Position numbers and translations under genes: made by a program
Source of the DNA: Flavobacterium ajazii
GTDB taxonomy: Bacteria; Bacteroidota; Bacteroidia; Flavobacteriales; Flavobacteriaceae
Length of the DNA: 64,000 nucleotides
Assembly (NCBI RefSeq): GCF_010614725.1
Contig: NZ_JAAEHL010000006.1
Span: forward strand, 62,001-126,000
Direction of reading: 5' to 3'
Shown: positions 35,964-44,769 of the stretch, one piece after another
How the letters are laid out: each line of letters begins with the position of its first letter
Numbering within the stretch: position 1 is the stretch's first letter
The notes under the pieces: model-generated
The model's database searches: none
What the model was told of the DNA's origin: nothing
What the model saw: the letters and a program-made list of their open reading frames with translations, nothing else

Positions 35964-36950
35964 ATGGCAGAAGATTTAAAAAAGTTTGTATTATACACGG
36001 CTCCAAGTGGAGAAATTCGAGTTGATGTTTTGCTTCAAAATGAATCGGTGTGGTTGACTCAGAAAGCGATTGCAGAGTTGTTTGGTGTACAAGTTCCTGC
36101 AATTAGTAAGCATTTTAAAAATATTTTTGAGGAAGGAGAATTAATCGAATCTTCAGTTGTTTCCAAAATGGAAACAACTGCTTCTGACGATAAAAATTAC
36201 ATTACAAATTACTATAACCTTGACGCCATAATTTCCGTTGGTTACAGAGTAAATTCTGCCAAAGCCACACAATTTCGAATCTGGGCAACGCAAACTTTAA
36301 AAGAATACATTATCAAAGGTTTTGTTTTAGATGACAATCGCTTAAAACAAGGCCAGACTATTTTTGGTAAAGATTATTTTAAAGAATTACTACAAAGGGT
36401 TCGTTCAATTCGGGCGAGTGAAAGAAGAATTTACCAGCAGGTAACCGATATTTTTGCAGAGTGCAGTATTGATTATGACAGCAATTCTGAAATAACTAAA
36501 AACTTCTACGCCACAGTTCAAAATAAATTTCATTTTGCAATAACAGGCAAGACAGCTGCTGAAATTATCTTTAAAACGGCAGATGCGCAAAAAGAAAATA
36601 TGGGATTGACCACATGGAAAAACAGCCCAAACGGACGGGTTTTAAAATCAGATGTTGTGATTGCTAAAAATTATTTGGAAGAAAAAGAAATCAAACAATT
36701 GGAACGCACGGTAACTGGATTTTTTGATTATATCGAAGGATTGATTGAGCGCGAGAATACTTTTACTATGGAGCAACTAGCAACAAGTGTTAACAAATTT
36801 CTCAGCTTTAATGATTATAAAATTCTGGAGGGAAGAGAAAAGATCTCTAAAATACAAGCGGATAAAAAAGCAATCATTGAATATGATGTTTTCAATAAAT
36901 CCCAAAAAATAATTTCTGATTTTGATAAAGAAATAAAAAAGCTAAAATAA
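35964..36950 (+). CDS. RhuM-family protein
   Basis: A 328-residue cytosolic protein of the virulence RhuM family. The N-terminus resembles a DNA-binding fold (VWLTQKAIAELFGVQVPAISKHFKNIFEEGEL, seen in segments), then the family signature YYNLDAIISVGYRVNSAKAT and FRIWATQTLKEYIIKGFVLD. A second part (about 190-290) is related to the Fic/Doc-associated segment in this family (ITGKTAAEIIFKTADAQK). Homologues are scattered in mobile and pathogenicity regions; the molecular function is unknown. It is a single gene between two similar terminators, which suggests insertion as a cassette. Confidence 0.9.
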   Translation: MAEDLKKFVLYTAPSGEIRVDVLLQNESVWLTQKAIAELFGVQVPAISKHFKNIFEEGELIESSVVSKMETTASDDKNYITNYYNLDAIISVGYRVNSAKATQFRIWATQTLKEYIIKGFVLDDNRLKQGQTIFGKDYFKELLQRVRSIRASERRIYQQVTDIFAECSIDYDSNSEITKNFYATVQNKFHFAITGKTAAEIIFKTADAQKENMGLTTWKNSPNGRVLKSDVVIAKNYLEEKEIKQLERTVTGFFDYIEGLIERENTFTMEQLATSVNKFLSFNDYKILEGREKISKIQADKKAIIEYDVFNKSQKIISDFDKEIKKLK

Positions 36951-36970
36951 CGAGTTTAAAAATCTTAATT

Positions 36971-37007
36971 AACCTATTTTGTGTAAAACAGAGTAGGTTT
37001 TTTTATT
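36971..37007 (+). terminator. Terminator of rhuM; right copy of the near-identical pair
   Basis: AACCTA...TAGGTT stem-loop and T tract, differing from the left copy (35885) by about 3 bases in 34. Confidence 0.8.
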
Positions 37008-37087
37008 TAACAAGTCTTTAGTTTTAATCCATAAAATGCAAACTAAAAAAAATACTATCTTTACCGATCAAACGTTTATGAACTTAA

Positions 37088-37103
37088 GTTGCACTTTTGC
37101 AAC
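37088..37103. promoter_or_regulatory. Palindrome just upstream of ricT
   Basis: GTTGCA-CTTT-TGCAAC, a perfect 6-4-6 inverted repeat, 15 nt before the ricT ATG. It overlaps CACTTTTG, a one-mismatch -7 box. It could be an operator or an early mRNA hairpin. Confidence 0.4.
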
Positions 37104-37118
37104 ACTACATATATAATT

Positions 37119-38507
37119 ATGGCATGTACAAGTTGTTCAACCTCAGATGGCGGCGCACCAAAAGGTTGTAAAAATAATGGGACTTGCGGTACCGACAGCT
37201 GCAATAAATTGACAGTTTTTGACTGGCTTTCGAATATGAGTCCGTCTAATGGAGAGGCGATTTTTGATTGTGTTGAGGTTCGTTTTAAAAACGGACGCAA
37301 GGAATTCTTTAGAAATTCAGAAAAATTAACTTTAAGTATTGGTGATATTGTAGCAACTGTTGCATCACCCGGACATGATATCGGAATTGTTACTTTGACA
37401 GGAGAATTGGTAAAAATTCAAATGAAGAAAAAAGGAGTGAATTACGAAAGTAACGATGTTCCGAAAATTTACAGAAAAGCATCTCAAAAAGATATTGATA
37501 TCTGGTCTGTGGCACGTGATCGTGAAGAACCAATGAAAGTTCGTGCTCGCGAACTGGCGATTCAGCATAAGCTGGAAATGAAAATTTCAGATATTGAATT
37601 TCAGGGAGACGGATCAAAAGCGACTTTTTACTACACAGCAAATGACCGTGTCGATTTTAGAATGCTGATTAAGGATTTTGCTAAAGAATTCAGTACGAGA
37701 GTCGAAATGAAACAAGTAGGTTTCCGCCAGGAAGCGGCTCGTTTAGGCGGAGTTGGCTCTTGCGGACGTGAACTTTGCTGTTCTACCTGGTTAACCGATT
37801 TCAGAAGTGTAAATACCTCTGCAGCCCGTTACCAGCAATTATCTTTAAATCCGCAAAAATTAGCCGGACAATGCGGTAAACTAAAATGCTGTCTGAATTA
37901 TGAGTTAGATACTTATATGGATGCTTTAAAAGATTTTCCGGATTACGACACTAAATTAGTGACAGAGAAAGGAGATGCCGTCTGCCAAAAACAAGATATT
38001 TTTAAAGGATTAATGTGGTTTGCTTATACCAATAACTTTGCAAACTGGCACGTCTTAAAAATTGATCAGGTAAAAGAAATTATTGCCGAAAACAAACAGA
38101 AAAATAAGGTTTCTTCTTTGGAAGATTTCGCTATCGAAGTAACTTCAGAACCTGAAAAAGATTTTAATAATGCGATGGGGCAGGAAAGTTTGACCCGTTT
38201 TGACCAGCCTAAAAAGAAGAAAAAACCAAATCGCAAGCGTAAACAAAATGCTGAAGCGGCAAGCGTTGGAGCTCCGGCAAAACCTCAACAGGAGAAAAAT
38301 ATCAACCACGCTAAACCAGCAGGAAATAATACCAATCCGAACAATGGTAATACGAATAAGCCAAACAATCAAAACAATCCGAATAAGCAAAATCATAAGA
38401 AAAAGCATAATTCGAATAAAAACAATCCGAATAAGCCCAATTCAAATGAAAATAAACCTGCTGAAGCCAGAAAACCAATAATAAACAAAAATGAGAATAA
38501 AAAATAG
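37119..38507 (+). CDS. ricT: RicT/YaaT-type PSP1-domain protein
   Basis: A 462-residue protein from ATG 37119 (MACTSCSTSDGGAPKGCKNN); the start ten codons earlier lies within the promoter palindrome. It has a Cys-rich N-terminus, a PSP1 domain with CGRELCCSTWLTDF and KLAGQCGKLKCCLNYE, and a ~110-residue Lys/Asn/Pro-rich low-complexity tail. In Bacillus, RicT is part of a complex that affects RNase Y action; in Bacteroidota it precedes gldH. Its 3' end overlaps the gldH start by 17 bp. Confidence 0.88.
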   Translation: MACTSCSTSDGGAPKGCKNNGTCGTDSCNKLTVFDWLSNMSPSNGEAIFDCVEVRFKNGRKEFFRNSEKLTLSIGDIVATVASPGHDIGIVTLTGELVKIQMKKKGVNYESNDVPKIYRKASQKDIDIWSVARDREEPMKVRARELAIQHKLEMKISDIEFQGDGSKATFYYTANDRVDFRMLIKDFAKEFSTRVEMKQVGFRQEAARLGGVGSCGRELCCSTWLTDFRSVNTSAARYQQLSLNPQKLAGQCGKLKCCLNYELDTYMDALKDFPDYDTKLVTEKGDAVCQKQDIFKGLMWFAYTNNFANWHVLKIDQVKEIIAENKQKNKVSSLEDFAIEVTSEPEKDFNNAMGQESLTRFDQPKKKKKPNRKRKQNAEAASVGAPAKPQQEKNINHAKPAGNNTNPNNGNTNKPNNQNNPNKQNHKKKHNSNKNNPNKPNSNENKPAEARKPIINKNENKK

Positions 38508-38970
38508 CGGAATTCTTCTTTTGGCAGCAATACTTCTTTTTTCATGTGATAAAAAAAGAGTATTTGATGAATACAAATCTGTTGGCAGTGCGTGGCATAA
38601 AGACAGTATCGTAACCTTCGATCTGCCGGTTTTAGACTCCACAAAACGGTACAATTTATTTGTAAATGTGAGAGATAACAACAATTATCCTTTCAATAAT
38701 TTGTTTTTAATTGTAGCCATTGAAATGCCAAACGGATTCACAAAAGTGGATACCCTTGAATATCAAATGGCAAACCCTGACGGAACACTTTTAGGGAATG
38801 GTTTTTCGGATATTAAGGAAAGTAAATTGTATTTAAAAGAAAATGTGAAGTTTAGAGGTAAGTACAAAGTACACATTAAACAAGCTGTAAGGCAATCAGG
38901 AAAAATTCCCGGAGTACAGGAATTAGAAGGGATTACAGATGTAGGTTTTAGAATAGAACAAAAAGATTAG
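38491..38970 (+). CDS. gldH: Gliding motility lipoprotein GldH
   Basis: A 159-residue lipoprotein (MRIKNSGILLLAAILLFSCDKKR) recognised by YKSVGSAWHKDSIVTFDLP and NLFVNVRDNNNYPFNNLFLI. GldH is needed for flavobacterial gliding and stabilises T9SS-linked adhesin secretion in known species; its biochemical role is not settled. It overlaps ricT by 17 bp and is 9 nt upstream of pbp1A, so the three are one operon. Confidence 0.93.
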   Translation: MRIKNSGILLLAAILLFSCDKKRVFDEYKSVGSAWHKDSIVTFDLPVLDSTKRYNLFVNVRDNNNYPFNNLFLIVAIEMPNGFTKVDTLEYQMANPDGTLLGNGFSDIKESKLYLKENVKFRGKYKVHIKQAVRQSGKIPGVQELEGITDVGFRIEQKD

Positions 38971-38979
38971 AAAATAGTT

Positions 38980-41289
38980 ATGGCTACTAAAAAAAACAAT
39001 CAGACAAATACAGTAAAAGATATTAAATACTATCAAAAAAAATTCTGGAGGATTTTTGCTTATGGACTATTAGGTATTCTGGCCTTCTTTTTATTTGCTT
39101 CCTGGGGGCTTTTTGGCTCAATGCCTTCTTTTGAAGATTTAGAAAATCCGGACTCTAATTTAGCTACTGAAATTATTTCTTCTGATGGAGTTGTAATTGG
39201 TAAATACTTTAAAACCAACAGGTCACAACTTAAATATTCTGACTTGCCAAAAAATTTGGTTGAAGCTCTTGTAGCTACTGAAGATGCCCGTTTTTATGAA
39301 CATTCAGGAATTGACGGACGTGGTACTTTAAGAGCTATTTTTACTTTAGGAACTAATGGTGGTGCTAGTACCCTGACACAGCAATTAGCGAAACAATTAT
39401 TTCATGGAGAAGGTTCTAAATTTCTTCCTTTTAGAATTGTACAAAAAATAAAAGAATGGATTATTGCCATCCGTCTGGAAAGACAATATACCAAAAATGA
39501 AATTCTGGCCATGTACTGCAACGTTTATGATTTCGGAAATTATTCTGTTGGTGTAAGTTCAGCTGCACAGACCTATTTCTCCAAAGATCCGAAAGATTTA
39601 ACAGTAGACGAGTCGGCTATATTGGTTGGGATGTTCAAAAACTCAGGGTTATACAATCCTGTTCGTAATCCTGAGGGTGTTAAAAATCGCCGAAATGTAG
39701 TGCTTTCACAAATGGCAAAAGCAAAAATGATTACTGATTCTGAAAAAACAAGACTACAGGCATTACCAATTTCCTTAAAATTCAAATTAGAAAGTCACCG
39801 TGAAGGTATAGCTACATATTTCAGGGAATATCTTCGTGATTACATGAAAAAGTGGATGGCAGATAACAAAAAACCTGACGGATCTGATTATGACATTTAC
39901 AAAGACGGTCTTAAAATTTATACCACTATAGATTCAAGAATGCAGGCTTATGCAGAAGAAGCAGTTTCTGAACACATGAAAAATTTGCAGCAGCAGTTTT
40001 TTATTGAAATGAAAAACAATAAAAATGCTCCTTTCGTAAATATCACTCAGGCAGAAACCGACAGAATTATGATGCAGGCCATGAAAAATTCTGTTCGTTG
40101 GGCTCAGATGAAAGAAATGGATAAAAGCGAAGACGATATTATTGCTTCATTCAAAGTAAAAACAAAAATGCGTGTGTTTACCTGGAAAGGAGAACGTGAT
40201 ACTACAATGACTCCAATGGATTCTATTCGTTATTACAAACACTTTTTGCAATCCGGTTTAATGGCAATGGAACCTCAGACAGGAGCGATTAAAGCGTGGG
40301 TTGGAGGAATCAATTATAAATATTTCCAATACGATCACGTTGGACAAGGCGCAAGACAGGTAGGTTCTACTTTTAAACCATTCGTTTATGCAACAGCAAT
40401 TGAGCAATTAAATATGTCTCCTTGTGATTCTATTTTAGATGGGCCGTTTATGATTCATAAAGGACGCCACCACGTAACTGAAGATTGGGAGCCGAGAAAC
40501 TCTGATTACAGATACCGTGGGATGGTTACTTTAAAACAAGCTTTGGCAGCATCTATCAACACCGTTTCTGCTAAATTAATTGACAGAACAAGTCCTGAAG
40601 CTGTTGTAGAACTCACACGAAAATTAGGCGTTAAAACTGAAATTCCGGTACAGCCTTCTATCGCATTAGGAGCTGTTGATATTACAGTAGAAGATATGGT
40701 GGCAGCTTACAGCACATTTGCCAATCAGGGAGTTTATGTAAAACCACAATTTTTAAGTAAAATTGAAAACAAAAGCGGTGAGGTTATTTATGAACCAATT
40801 CCGGAATCGCATGATGTTTTAAACAAAGACATCGCTTTTGCTGTAATCAAACTACTTCAGGGTGTTACAGAAAGTGGTTCGGGTGCACGTTTGCGTACAC
40901 AAGGCGGAGGTAGCGGAGATAACCGTTGGACAGGTTATCCATACATGTTCACAAATCCTATTGCAGGTAAAACCGGAACAACTCAAAACCAGTCAGATGG
41001 TTGGTTTATGGGTATGGTTCCAAATCTGGTTACGGGGGTTTGGGTAGGCTGTGAAGACCGTTCTGCACGTTTCAAAAGTTTGACTTATGGTCAGGGAGCT
41101 ACAGCAGCATTACCGGTTTGGGCGTACTTTATGAAAAAATGTTATGCAGATCCTGCACTTCAAGTTTCAAAATCAGAGTTTGAACGTCCAGCTAATCTTT
41201 CAATCAAAGTGGATTGTTACAGCAGACCTGCTGCTGTTGTAAAAGACACAACTCAGACAGAACAAAATACAGAAGAGTTCGAACTATAA
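38980..41289 (+). CDS. Bifunctional penicillin-binding protein 1A
   Basis: A 769-residue class A PBP. A short cytosolic tail and one membrane helix (about 25-45) are followed by the GT51 glycosyltransferase domain with ATEDARFYEHSGIDGRG and GASTLTQQLAKQLF. The transpeptidase domain then has the Ser motif GSTFKPFVYA, SINTVS (SxN) and KTGTT (KTG). It polymerises and crosslinks peptidoglycan at the inner membrane's outer face. It lies 9 nt downstream of gldH and ends at a strong terminator. Confidence 0.96.
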   Translation: MATKKNNQTNTVKDIKYYQKKFWRIFAYGLLGILAFFLFASWGLFGSMPSFEDLENPDSNLATEIISSDGVVIGKYFKTNRSQLKYSDLPKNLVEALVATEDARFYEHSGIDGRGTLRAIFTLGTNGGASTLTQQLAKQLFHGEGSKFLPFRIVQKIKEWIIAIRLERQYTKNEILAMYCNVYDFGNYSVGVSSAAQTYFSKDPKDLTVDESAILVGMFKNSGLYNPVRNPEGVKNRRNVVLSQMAKAKMITDSEKTRLQALPISLKFKLESHREGIATYFREYLRDYMKKWMADNKKPDGSDYDIYKDGLKIYTTIDSRMQAYAEEAVSEHMKNLQQQFFIEMKNNKNAPFVNITQAETDRIMMQAMKNSVRWAQMKEMDKSEDDIIASFKVKTKMRVFTWKGERDTTMTPMDSIRYYKHFLQSGLMAMEPQTGAIKAWVGGINYKYFQYDHVGQGARQVGSTFKPFVYATAIEQLNMSPCDSILDGPFMIHKGRHHVTEDWEPRNSDYRYRGMVTLKQALAASINTVSAKLIDRTSPEAVVELTRKLGVKTEIPVQPSIALGAVDITVEDMVAAYSTFANQGVYVKPQFLSKIENKSGEVIYEPIPESHDVLNKDIAFAVIKLLQGVTESGSGARLRTQGGGSGDNRWTGYPYMFTNPIAGKTGTTQNQSDGWFMGMVPNLVTGVWVGCEDRSARFKSLTYGQGATAALPVWAYFMKKCYADPALQVSKSEFERPANLSIKVDCYSRPAAVVKDTTQTEQNTEEFEL

Positions 41290-41309
41290 TTTTAGCTTTT
41301 TAGAATATA

Positions 41310-41364
41310 AAATATCCTTTTGTTACCATCTTTATTTAGATGAATACAAAAGGATATTTTTTTT
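41310..41364 (+). terminator. Terminator of the ricT-gldH-pbp1A operon
   Basis: AAATATCCTTTTGT (41310-41323) and ACAAAAGGATATTT (41346-41359) make a 14-bp perfect stem, followed by a run of T. An inner ATCT/AGAT pair gives a branched loop. Confidence 0.85.
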
Positions 41365-41457
41365 AATATAACGTTTTTATTTTTTTACGAAATCGTTATA
41401 ATTCAATCCTAAAATCGTATTTTTATCAAAAATAGCCAGTAATAAAGAGCGTTTGTT

Positions 41458-42159
41458 ATGATTACAAAAAAAGTAAACACTGTTCAGGAAGCCATAGCAG
41501 GTATCGAATCCGGAATGACCATCATGTTTGGAGGATTTGGTTTGTGCGGAATTCCTGAAAATACGATTGCAGCATTAGTAAAAACCCAAATTTCAGATTT
41601 AACCTGTATTTCTAATAATGCAGGGATTGATGATTTTGGTTTAGGACTGCTTTTGCAGAAAAAACAAATCACAAAGATGATTTCTTCGTACGTTGGCGAA
41701 AATGCCGAGTTCGAGCGCCAAATGCTTTCGGGTGAACTGGAAGTTGAACTTACTCCGCAAGGAACCTTAGCCGAAAAATGTCGTGCCGCTCAGGCCGGAA
41801 TTCCTGCTTTCTTTACTCCCGCTGGTTACGGAACCGAAGTTGCCAAAGGAAAAGAAGTACGTGAATTCAATGGAAAAATGCATATCATGGAAGAAGCCTT
41901 CAAAGCCGATTTTGCTATTGTAAAAGCATGGAAAGGCGATGAAGCCGGAAATCTTATCTTCAAAGGAACTGCCAGAAACTTTAATGCATGTATGGCTGGT
42001 GCCGGAAAAATCACAATTGCAGAAGTTGAAGAATTAGTTCCAGTTGGCACTTTAGATCCAAATCAAATTCATATTCCCGGAATTATGGTGCAGCGTATTT
42101 TTCAGGGAGAAAAGTTTGAAAAGAGAATTGAGCAAAGAACAGTAAGACAGAAGAATTAG
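41458..42159 (+). CDS. scoA: 3-oxoacid CoA-transferase subunit A
   Basis: A 233-residue subunit of succinyl-CoA:3-oxoacid CoA transferase, which moves CoA between succinyl-CoA and acetoacetate. The family glycine loop [19 protein letters not shown] is at 21-39, and [16 protein letters not shown] and [15 protein letters not shown] follow. The catalytic Glu is on subunit B. It is the usual length. scoB follows after 88 nt that contain an imperfect inverted repeat, an unusually long gap for this pair. Confidence 0.93.
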   Translation: MITKKVNTVQEAIAGIESGMTIMFGGFGLCGIPENTIAALVKTQISDLTCISNNAGIDDFGLGLLLQKKQITKMISSYVGENAEFERQMLSGELEVELTPQGTLAEKCRAAQAGIPAFFTPAGYGTEVAKGKEVREFNGKMHIMEEAFKADFAIVKAWKGDEAGNLIFKGTARNFNACMAGAGKITIAEVEELVPVGTLDPNQIHIPGIMVQRIFQGEKFEKRIEQRTVRQKN

Positions 42160-42169
42160 ATAATGAGAT

Positions 42170-42225
42170 AATTTGTCAATTAGATAATTCTTTACGTTGT
42201 TTTAAAATTATCTAATTATCAAATT
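42170..42225. repeat. Inverted repeat between scoA and scoB
   Basis: AATTTGTCAATTAGATAATT (42170-42189) and AATTATCTAATTATCAAATT (42206-42225) are complementary at 18 of 20 positions, with a 16-nt loop. Similar A/T word runs occur in other gaps. Confidence 0.65.
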
Positions 42226-42247
42226 GACTAATTAGCACATTTTAAAT

Positions 42248-42907
42248 ATGGGACTTAGTAAAGAAGATATAGCAAAACGAATTGCTAAAGAAGTTAAAGA
42301 CGGTTATTTTGTCAATCTTGGAATCGGGATTCCGACTTTGGTGGCAAATTACGTAAGAGATGATATTTCTGTGGAATTTCAAAGTGAAAACGGAGTTCTC
42401 GGTATGGGACCTTTTCCTTTTGCCGGAGAAGAAGATGCCGATATCATCAATGCGGGAAAACAAACCATTACCACGCTTCCAGGAGCGAGTTTTTTTGATT
42501 CTGCTTTTAGTTTTGGAATGATCCGTAGTCAAAAAGTCGATTTGACAATTTTGGGTGCAATGGAAGTTTCTGAAAATGGAGACATTGCCAACTGGAAAAT
42601 TCCGGGCAAAATGGTAAAAGGAATGGGAGGCGCAATGGATTTAGTGGCTTCCGCCGAAAATATTATCGTTGCCATGATGCACGTGAACAAAGCAGGAGAA
42701 TCAAAAATACTTAAAAAATGCACTTTACCATTAACAGGTGTAGGATGCGTTAAAAAGGTCGTAACTGAACTTGCAGTTCTCGAAGTGACCAAAAAAGGTT
42801 TTAAGCTCTTAGAACGTGCGCCAGGCATCTCTGTTGAACACATCATCGCTTCAACCGAAGCTGATTTGATAATTGAAGGAGAAATTCTGGAAATGTCAAT
42901 TAATTAA
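42248..42907 (+). CDS. scoB: 3-oxoacid CoA-transferase subunit B
   Basis: A 219-residue partner of scoA. The catalytic Glu lies in the conserved FQSENGVLGMGPFPF (about 42-56); VNLGIGIPTLVANYV and NWKIPGKMVKGMGGAMDLV are also family motifs. The two subunits form the ketone-body or acetoacetate CoA transferase. Strong bidirectional terminator downstream. Confidence 0.93.
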   Translation: MGLSKEDIAKRIAKEVKDGYFVNLGIGIPTLVANYVRDDISVEFQSENGVLGMGPFPFAGEEDADIINAGKQTITTLPGASFFDSAFSFGMIRSQKVDLTILGAMEVSENGDIANWKIPGKMVKGMGGAMDLVASAENIIVAMMHVNKAGESKILKKCTLPLTGVGCVKKVVTELAVLEVTKKGFKLLERAPGISVEHIIASTEADLIIEGEILEMSIN

Positions 42908-42966
42908 AAAATAACTCGTTTGTCTTCTAAAAGACATTATTCCTTTTTTGGACATTCGTTAAAATA

Positions 42967-43001
42967 AAAACAGATTCAATTAATTAGATTGAATCTGTTT
43001 T
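42967..43001. terminator. Bidirectional terminator between scoB and GH12 genes
   Basis: AAAACAGATTCAAT (42967-42980) and ATTGAATCTGTTTT (42988-43001), a perfect 14-bp stem with a 7-nt loop between convergent genes. Confidence 0.9.
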
Positions 43002-43019
43002 CTAAATATTTTAATAAAA

Positions 43020-43778
43020 TTAGTTGCTAGTAACAGAGTAACTATTACAAGTGTAATTTAATCCGTTTCCGTTAGTACCATAGGAAGAAGTAATTTCAAA
43101 TCCAAATTGAACATTTCCTACTGTAACATTTCCAATCCATCCTTTATTCTTTATCCAGTTCAAAATTGCTTTTATATCAATAGTGGCATTATTGGTTTTT
43201 GTAGTGCGCAAAAATGAATATACATTATTTGCTCCGTTATTTCCTCTAAAAACGTTCCAGGTATGACCGCCAATACTCTGATTTGTATAAACAGGAACGG
43301 CATTACCAGCTGACGAATAAGTATAGGAAATAGGTTTAACATTACCCGATCCATCAGCACCTCCCGTATAATTCATCCACAGCATGATTTCATTAGCATT
43401 ATTACTATCCCAGATGTCATAAGCCGATTCCCAGGCACCGCCAGCAGGTGTAGTAGCACTAAATGTAGTAGTAAGAGTCGTGACTGCACTAAGAACTTTA
43501 CCAATGTATTTGGTAGAATTTGGGTACGATTTTATTCCGCCGGTATTAGGGTGGTTAGCCCAAACTCCCCATTGGCTGTAACTGTTTGCCCAAATAGACT
43601 GACTTCCGGCTCCAGAACCCCAAATGTTGTTATAAACGGTATATCCGCCATTGGACCAACTAGCCCATTGAGCTGATGATGACCAGGAAGCTTTTACTTC
43701 TTGATCGTTGTTTTCATCACCTGCTTCACAACTAATAAAAGCAATGCATAACATTGCAAAAAAAATGGTCTTTTTCAT
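43020..43778 (-). CDS. GH12 endo-beta-1,4-glucanase-like lipoprotein
   Basis: A 252-residue lipoprotein (MKKTIFFAMLCIAFISCEAG) with an acidic stretch (DENND) right after the Cys, which resembles the surface-export signal of Bacteroidota lipoproteins. The mature part is a GH12 jelly roll: NEIMLWMNYTGG with nucleophile Glu130, IGGHTWNVFRGNNGANNVYS, and VQFGFEITS with acid/base Glu228. The family cuts beta-1,4-glucan or xyloglucan. No SusC/D pair or other glycoside hydrolase is nearby. GH12 is rarer in Bacteroidota than in fungi or Actinobacteria. Confidence 0.88.
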   Translation of the reverse strand: MKKTIFFAMLCIAFISCEAGDENNDQEVKASWSSSAQWASWSNGGYTVYNNIWGSGAGSQSIWANSYSQWGVWANHPNTGGIKSYPNSTKYIGKVLSAVTTLTTTFSATTPAGGAWESAYDIWDSNNANEIMLWMNYTGGADGSGNVKPISYTYSSAGNAVPVYTNQSIGGHTWNVFRGNNGANNVYSFLRTTKTNNATIDIKAILNWIKNKGWIGNVTVGNVQFGFEITSSYGTNGNGLNYTCNSYSVTSN

Positions 43779-44041
43779 AAAACTTAAAAATTATAGGTTA
43801 ATAATAGTTAAGCTAATTTATTGATTATTTGATAGTTAAATCTTTTAATAATTAAAAAACAATTAACTTTTCAATTTTTTTCATAAAAAATAAAGAATAC
43901 CAAATTTTAATTCAAAAAATAAATTAACTTATAGTAAAAATGACCATAATGCAGAAGTAATTTTTGAGAATTTAATAATTTGTAAAAAAAATCATTGGAT
44001 TTATTTTTAAAAGAGTGGGTACACTACAAAGAATTCAGGTT

Positions 44042-44521
44042 TTACTTTCCTAAATCAGCAACCCATATAGCGCCAGTTTTTCCTGCACCCATTTCAGTAT
44101 AAGTACTGCTCATGATGGCCTTACAATGTTCGGCACTGTTTTTCCAGCCCTTTACAACTTCTTCAGGAGTTTCATAATTCCGCGCAATCACTTCACCAAC
44201 ATAAGTCCCTGAATAACCTAATGTCGCTGCTCTTTGTATTGGGCTTGTTCCTTCAGGAGATATATGCGAAAAGTAATTTCTCTTATACATATCATTAGAG
44301 TAGTTAATTGCGGTTTCAGTTAAAATGGAATTACTCACCAATGGTGGTACAGAGGGCATCTTTTCATCTCCACATGTACAGCCTGTTACTCTTAATTTAT
44401 TGATTTCAATCAAAATCGGACTTGTCATATCCGTCGTATACTCAACAGGAACTGAATCTTCATGCTCACAAGAGACAAATAATATTGTCAAAATAATATA
44501 AAGAGAATATTTTTTAAACAT
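44042..44521 (-). CDS. CAP-domain (SCP-like) lipoprotein
   Basis: A 159-residue protein, MFKKYSLYIILTILFVSCEHE, a lipoprotein with acidic residues after the Cys. The CAP domain shows YFSHISPEGTSPIQRAATLGY, YVGEVIARNYETPEEVVKGW and AEHCKAIMSSTYTEMGAG, the conserved His/Glu set of SCP/CAP proteins. The end is shorter than usual (ends WVADLGK) but the core is complete. The function of bacterial CAP proteins is not well known. It stands alone between GH12 and a short-chain dehydrogenase. Confidence 0.85.
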   Translation of the reverse strand: MFKKYSLYIILTILFVSCEHEDSVPVEYTTDMTSPILIEINKLRVTGCTCGDEKMPSVPPLVSNSILTETAINYSNDMYKRNYFSHISPEGTSPIQRAATLGYSGTYVGEVIARNYETPEEVVKGWKNSAEHCKAIMSSTYTEMGAGKTGAIWVADLGK

Positions 44522-44670
44522 TGGAAGAATGATTGATTAAGCTTAGTAATTAACTGTTTAACAAATAATTAATTTACAGAATAAGATGTCTCCTAAAACG
44601 TGAAGAATATTATTCATACAAAAATAAAATTATTTTGATTTAGTTTCTAAAAGGTTTCAAAGAACGGTTA

Positions 44671-44699
44671 TAAAAACACAAAACCGCCCAATCAGGCGG
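44671..44699 (-). terminator. Terminator of the SDR gene
   Basis: On the minus strand, CCGCC (44695-44699) pairs with GGCGG (44684-44688), followed by TTTTGTGTTTTT. Lies 70 nt past the SDR stop. Confidence 0.75.
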
Positions 44700-44769
44700 A
44701 TTTTATATTTAAAAAACTTAATAACTCATTTTCTAACATCATTTGATAATCAAGTTGAAAAAACACATA

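Noticed and set aside
38145..38684. Minus-strand ORFs under ricT and gldH
   Set aside because: They are shadows caused by the low-complexity Lys/Asn tail.
43020..44521. Polysaccharide utilisation locus
   Set aside because: No SusC/SusD pair or further glycoside hydrolase near the GH12 gene.
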